Origin: Rubripirellula sp.
GTDB lineage: Bacteria; Planctomycetota; Planctomycetia; Pirellulales; Pirellulaceae
Assembly: GCA_012270065.1 (NCBI GenBank)
Contig: JAAXJB010000089.1
Span: forward strand, 1-60,650
Direction of reading: 5' to 3'
Length of the DNA stretch: 60,650 nucleotides
A model generated the notes under the pieces. That model worked only from the letters and a program-made list of their open reading frames with translations. It ran no database searches and was not told the origin of the DNA. This document shows, one piece after another, positions 57,228-60,650 of this stretch. Every line of letters begins with the position of its first letter. The stretch's first letter is position 1. The position numbers were made by a program, and so were the translations under genes.

Positions 57228-60200
57228 CTAGTCTACCTCGACTTGTGGAAACAGCTCGGCTTGTCCTTCGACCAAAAGGTACCGCTGATCAACCGGCACA
57301 TCATGGAATACCTGACGTTTACCGCTGGGCCAGTGAACAGCCAACTCATCTACCTTGGTCGCACTGCCCAATCCAAAACAAAGCAATTGTTGGTTGCGGC
57401 ATAGAAATCCATCACCAGCATTGAGCCAATCTGTGACTTCGCGATCTCCATGCCGCACCACCACTCTGCTGCCAACGGCATCACGTTCACTCACAACTCC
57501 AACAATTTCCAACTGAAGCCAATGATTACTGGAACCAGTCTGGTTCATGAGAAGGGCAGAGGGCTCACCAAGATGGGTCACCACAAAATCCTGTTGTCCA
57601 TCTGAGTTGAAATCAAGTTTTGCCAGTGCCCGTCCCAAATGATCCCGTTGCCAGTAACCCGAGGGATCAATCACCGGCATCTGTTCAAATCGAACACCAT
57701 GATTCCGGAATAGTTGTGCTGGCTGCATGAAGGGAGCCTTCAAATCAACTGCTTTTTCGATATGGCCGTTGGCAACCACAAGGTCCAGCGTGCCATCATT
57801 ATCGTAATCCAGACCCTGCGTTCCGAATCCCAACACAGCCAGACTGGAACGCGCGAGACCGAATTGCACGTTACGGTCCTGAAAAAATCCATGCTCATTT
57901 ACAAACAGACTGACGCTTTCATTCTGAAAATTCGTGACATGTAAATCCAGCATCCCGTTACCATTCAAATCTCCTGCAGCGACCCCCATGGCAGCCGTAC
58001 TTCCACCATTGAATCCGTGTGCACAGCCACGCAGCATCGCCTGATCCAACCAGCTTCCAGTTTCTGGCTGGTAACGCCAAAACTGATTCGGATACAGATC
58101 GTTGGCAATGAAAACCTGCTTGCCCTGACCATCACCAAAATTGCCGATAACGACGCCGAGTCCCGCCCGGGGTTTGCCGTCCGTTGTTGTGACGTCCGAA
58201 ATCTCCACTGAGCCATCCTCAGCGTGAATAAAAAATCGGTCTGCGCCCGCGGTGAAATCCATTGGATTCATGGATTCAAGAACTTCCCCCCCAGCGCTGA
58301 TTTCGGGTCGCCGGGGCAATCTTTCATCATCCAGATAATTGACTTCGAACAAATCTGGAATGGCGTCACCGGTAATATCTGCCATGGCGAGAGATGTCGT
58401 CATGACCGCCTTATCATCACGATTATCCAACTGAGATTTTGTGAACGTTCCGTCCCCATTGTTGATAAGCAGTGAATTGGCACCCAAATTGCCAACAACA
58501 AGATCATCGAATCCATCCTGATTCCAATCGCCAGCCGTTACACCGATTGAATATCTGAAATCTTCAGCAGAAGCCGATGATGTGGATTCAGAAAACACGC
58601 TCCCCAAATTACGGTAGAGCTGATTGGTTTCAGTGCCCCGGTAAGCGGGCGGGTCACAACCTCCCTGTGCAAAGTACAGATCCACCATTCCATCCAAATC
58701 GTAATCAAGTACCGCAACAGCTCCACCGATCGACTGATAAACTGCAAAGCCATAGGAATTCGGTTCTCTCGCGACATGAAAAGTGTGCTGGAGACCGAAG
58801 TCGTTTGCAACATTGACAAAACCGGGAACGGCATCTTCCGACTGCAGTCGCTCAGGTAAAGCCTTTCGTAATTTTGCTTCGCCCAAAACTTCGAGTTTTG
58901 GCAGTGGAAACAGCTCTCGATCCAACCCACAAAGACGTTCCTCTGGTGAGGGCAAGCCCTTGCTTCCTTCGATGAGTTCATGGAATCTGGATTGAATCTG
59001 CTTCAACTCGCCAGGATCCGTTCCCGTATAGTGAGCGGCTATCAAACGCCACAAATTTGCCTCCAGCCTTCTTCCCACTGACTCCAGTTCTGATGCGAGC
59101 CGCAGCATCGCATCTGCATTGGGATCCTGGGCATCGGCAATCTGGTTGTTGATACGGAGCGTGCGCCTCAGTGTCTGCCACCGCTCCTCCCACAAAGCTG
59201 CCGAATCGTGATATTCAAGCGTTTCCAGCAGAGACCGCAATCTTCCAATCGACCGAAGGTCGGTCGGATCACGGTCCAAAGCCTCCAGCAACCCACGGGC
59301 AGCTGATTTCAGTTTTCCATGCAGCAGTAAATGAGTCCCAATAGCTGCCCAGTATTCTGCACACTCGCGCGTATCGTCATCCGTGTTAGCCAGCCAACGA
59401 TAAAACTCATCATCATCCTGAGCTTCGGCAGTGACGCGGCCATAAAAAGCTAGAACAGAAGACGTGAGATTGTCCAAAGGAACGCTTTCACGCATCAATT
59501 CCAAAGCCGCTTGGTAATCCTCTTCCATGAATAACTTGCGAGCGACTGCTACTGAGCCGATCGGATAGTACGCCTGTTCATCGTCGATGCCATCAGCCTC
59601 CTGGGGATCGTCGTACATCGCATCGCTAAGATGGACGAGGGCATGCAGTTCATCATTCCTTACATTTCCCTGCATGCAAAGTTGCGTGATGTATTGCGCT
59701 GCTTCATGCCGCCTGCCACGACGGTTCAGCAGAAAGGCGAGTTTGCGATTCGCCTCGGGAGCACTGGGATGCTCAACCAGCAAGCTTCGATAACGCTCTT
59801 CTGCTTCGTCGTAGCGTCCAAGTTGCAAACACCAATCTGCGGATTGCCCGACTGCAGGAAATCCGGCTTGTGGATGGTCAGGTGGTATCGCCGCGAGCAG
59901 ATCAATCGCGGCTTCAAGATTTCCTTGATTTCCTGTTACCATCGCCAAACGGAAAATAACTTCCACATCTGTTGGGTTTTTCACCAACATTGCTTTCAGC
60001 AGTGAAACTGCCTGATCAGGCTTCTTCTCATTCAGAAAGGAATCAACTGCCGCGAGAGACTCATCGCGATCGAGTGCTGTGACTTTCTCTTCCGGTTGAA
60101 TTGCAGGTAATGAGGATCCTTCAGACGATACACCGGACTGGTCCGTCACATCAGATTGCTTTGCTCTCGAATCCGGTTCTGTCTCTGCAATCGGATCACA

Positions 60201-60308
60201 ACCCAAAGCGACCACGAGCAAACCGACAATCATTGTCAGCTGCAGCTGGACTGGGCAGTAGGTTCGAAAATGTGGCAACATTGAAACGCTGCGTTGATCA
60301 GCGGTCAT
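57228..60308 (-). CDS. CRTAC1-type lipoprotein: TPR, FG-GAP/VCBS propeller and ASPIC/UnbV domain
   Basis: This 1026-residue protein has a lipobox VVALGC (Cys37) after a hydrophobic segment. Residues about 80-470 are TPR-like helices. About 540-900 is a propeller of FG-GAP/VCBS repeats with calcium loops such as DYDLDGMVDLYFAQGG, DWNQDGFDDLVVGN, DLNGNGMLDLHV and DYDNDGTLDLVVAN. The end (about 935-1015, NHWLQLEIVG ... DAVGSRVVVRHGD ... VHWPSGKRQVF) is the ASPIC/UnbV domain. The protein should sit on the outer face of a membrane and bind another protein or a glycan. It is the first gene of the run with the seven-haem cytochrome and a second TPR lipoprotein. The start ATG 60308 is the longest; ATGs at codons 10 and 26 are alternatives. 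Confidence 0.9.
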   Translation of the reverse strand: MTADQRSVSMLPHFRTYCPVQLQLTMIVGLLVVALGCDPIAETEPDSRAKQSDVTDQSGVSSEGSSLPAIQPEEKVTALDRDESLAAVDSFLNEKKPDQAVSLLKAMLVKNPTDVEVIFRLAMVTGNQGNLEAAIDLLAAIPPDHPQAGFPAVGQSADWCLQLGRYDEAEERYRSLLVEHPSAPEANRKLAFLLNRRGRRHEAAQYITQLCMQGNVRNDELHALVHLSDAMYDDPQEADGIDDEQAYYPIGSVAVARKLFMEEDYQAALELMRESVPLDNLTSSVLAFYGRVTAEAQDDDEFYRWLANTDDDTRECAEYWAAIGTHLLLHGKLKSAARGLLEALDRDPTDLRSIGRLRSLLETLEYHDSAALWEERWQTLRRTLRINNQIADAQDPNADAMLRLASELESVGRRLEANLWRLIAAHYTGTDPGELKQIQSRFHELIEGSKGLPSPEERLCGLDRELFPLPKLEVLGEAKLRKALPERLQSEDAVPGFVNVANDFGLQHTFHVAREPNSYGFAVYQSIGGAVAVLDYDLDGMVDLYFAQGGCDPPAYRGTETNQLYRNLGSVFSESTSSASAEDFRYSIGVTAGDWNQDGFDDLVVGNLGANSLLINNGDGTFTKSQLDNRDDKAVMTTSLAMADITGDAIPDLFEVNYLDDERLPRRPEISAGGEVLESMNPMDFTAGADRFFIHAEDGSVEISDVTTTDGKPRAGLGVVIGNFGDGQGKQVFIANDLYPNQFWRYQPETGSWLDQAMLRGCAHGFNGGSTAAMGVAAGDLNGNGMLDLHVTNFQNESVSLFVNEHGFFQDRNVQFGLARSSLAVLGFGTQGLDYDNDGTLDLVVANGHIEKAVDLKAPFMQPAQLFRNHGVRFEQMPVIDPSGYWQRDHLGRALAKLDFNSDGQQDFVVTHLGEPSALLMNQTGSSNHWLQLEIVGVVSERDAVGSRVVVRHGDREVTDWLNAGDGFLCRNQQLLCFGLGSATKVDELAVHWPSGKRQVFHDVPVDQRYLLVEGQAELFPQVEVD

Positions 60309-60597
60309 GAAAGTTCGTGAGCCTCGAAACAGCTTGAGTCAAGAATGAAATCAAGAACTCAAGTATTTTCTACTCAGCTTAACAGGGGAAAGCACATCAA
60401 TTCTATAGCCGCTTAAAGTCGGTTTAGTTCACGAGTAAAGCTGCAAATGACGAATCCAGCGCGTTTTCCATACCGACACCGGGCATGAAGCGATCAATGC
60501 CAGCAAGTGTTGCACACGGGAATGAAAACATGCTGATGTGTAGCAGGAAAAATGGGTCGAAAAGATAAGCTCCCCTGATCGCATAACGCGGTTTCCA
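60309..60597. other. Upstream region of the CRTAC1-type gene
   Basis: This 289 bp region ahead of the minus-strand operon should contain its promoter. Between it and the right-edge terminator I see no gene with family resemblance; a 74-codon minus-strand frame (60424-60648) runs through the terminator and is rejected. Confidence 0.4.
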
Positions 60598-60632
60598 TAA
60601 AAAAACCTCGTCCGCTTGGCGGACGAGGTTTT
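60598..60632 (-). terminator. Strong intrinsic terminator of a minus-strand transcript entering from the right
   Basis: A perfect inverted repeat CCTCGTCCGC (60606-60615) / GCGGACGAGG (60619-60628) has a 3-base loop. On the minus strand it is followed by seven T (complement of the A-run ending at 60605), and on the plus strand by four. The minus-strand direction is favoured, ending a gene beyond the window. Confidence 0.85.
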
Positions 60633-60650
60633 CAATGTTCTGGAACAAGT

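Noticed and set aside
60424-60648. Minus-strand frame of 74 codons at the right edge
   Set aside because: It reads through a perfect terminator hairpin, so it is unlikely to be translated.

Overview
The window is chromosomal DNA from a planctomycete. The evidence is the gene families: two sets of planctomycete cytochrome c / DUF1549 / DUF1553 proteins, each followed by a DUF1501 protein; a YTV-repeat envelope protein; a DUF4347 surface protein with the 'LESRFVLDA' N-terminal motif; a sulfatase; a CRTAC1-type FG-GAP/UnbV lipoprotein; and ribosomal protein S1 with six S1 domains. GC content looks to be a little above 50 percent by eye. Most genes stand alone or in short runs, on both strands, and Shine-Dalgarno sites are often weak or absent. 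I cannot name a genus from this sequence. I see no tRNA, rRNA, CRISPR array, transposase or prophage.

Left part (1-8.5 kb): a secreted DUF4347/Ig-like protein that runs off the left edge; a cysteine-rich secreted protein 48 bp ahead of a short SecA-like ATPase that lacks the C-terminal third of SecA; a YTV-repeat protein; and, convergent to it, a prepilin-peptidase-like membrane protease. This region looks devoted to export and the envelope.

8.9-15.7 kb: a 1725-residue protein combining haem-binding, WD40, Ig-like, DUF1549 and DUF1553 regions, followed by its DUF1501 partner. 15.8-25.9 kb holds housekeeping genes: the overlapping run leuB-cdsA-tatD (transcribed in that order on the minus strand), a helical-repeat protein of unknown role, a signal peptidase I carrying an inserted zinc-ribbon-like Cys4 segment, divergent fabH, a DUF58 protein and an aldehyde dehydrogenase.

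26.1-34.3 kb: thiL with a small NTF2-like protein, then a second cytochrome/DUF1549/DUF1553 gene, DUF1501 and sulfatase cluster on the plus strand, converging on a secreted alpha/alpha-toroid protein with a single CxxCH motif. 34.8-48.6 kb is mostly core metabolism and information processing: aroC, rpiB, rpsA with a clear terminator, an orphan NarL-type response regulator, a low-complexity membrane-anchored protein, a cysteine desulfurase with a possible small membrane protein behind it, a NUDIX protein, a Gfo/Idh/MocA oxidoreductase, ruvB and bioA.

48.6-60.65 kb: an ECF-type sigma factor, gltX, a dihaem cytochrome lipoprotein and glnS (with an altered KMSKS motif), then a minus-strand run of three exported proteins: a TPR/FG-GAP/UnbV lipoprotein, a seven-haem cytochrome and a second TPR lipoprotein that is a paralogue of the TPR half of the first. 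This last run, with the dihaem lipoprotein nearby, is the best candidate for a little-described extracytoplasmic redox system. A strong minus-strand terminator at the right edge belongs to a transcript that starts outside the window.

Several short direct duplications (13-22 bp) are scattered through the intergenic regions and one gene. Two of the intergenic sites lie between convergent genes and can form hairpins.
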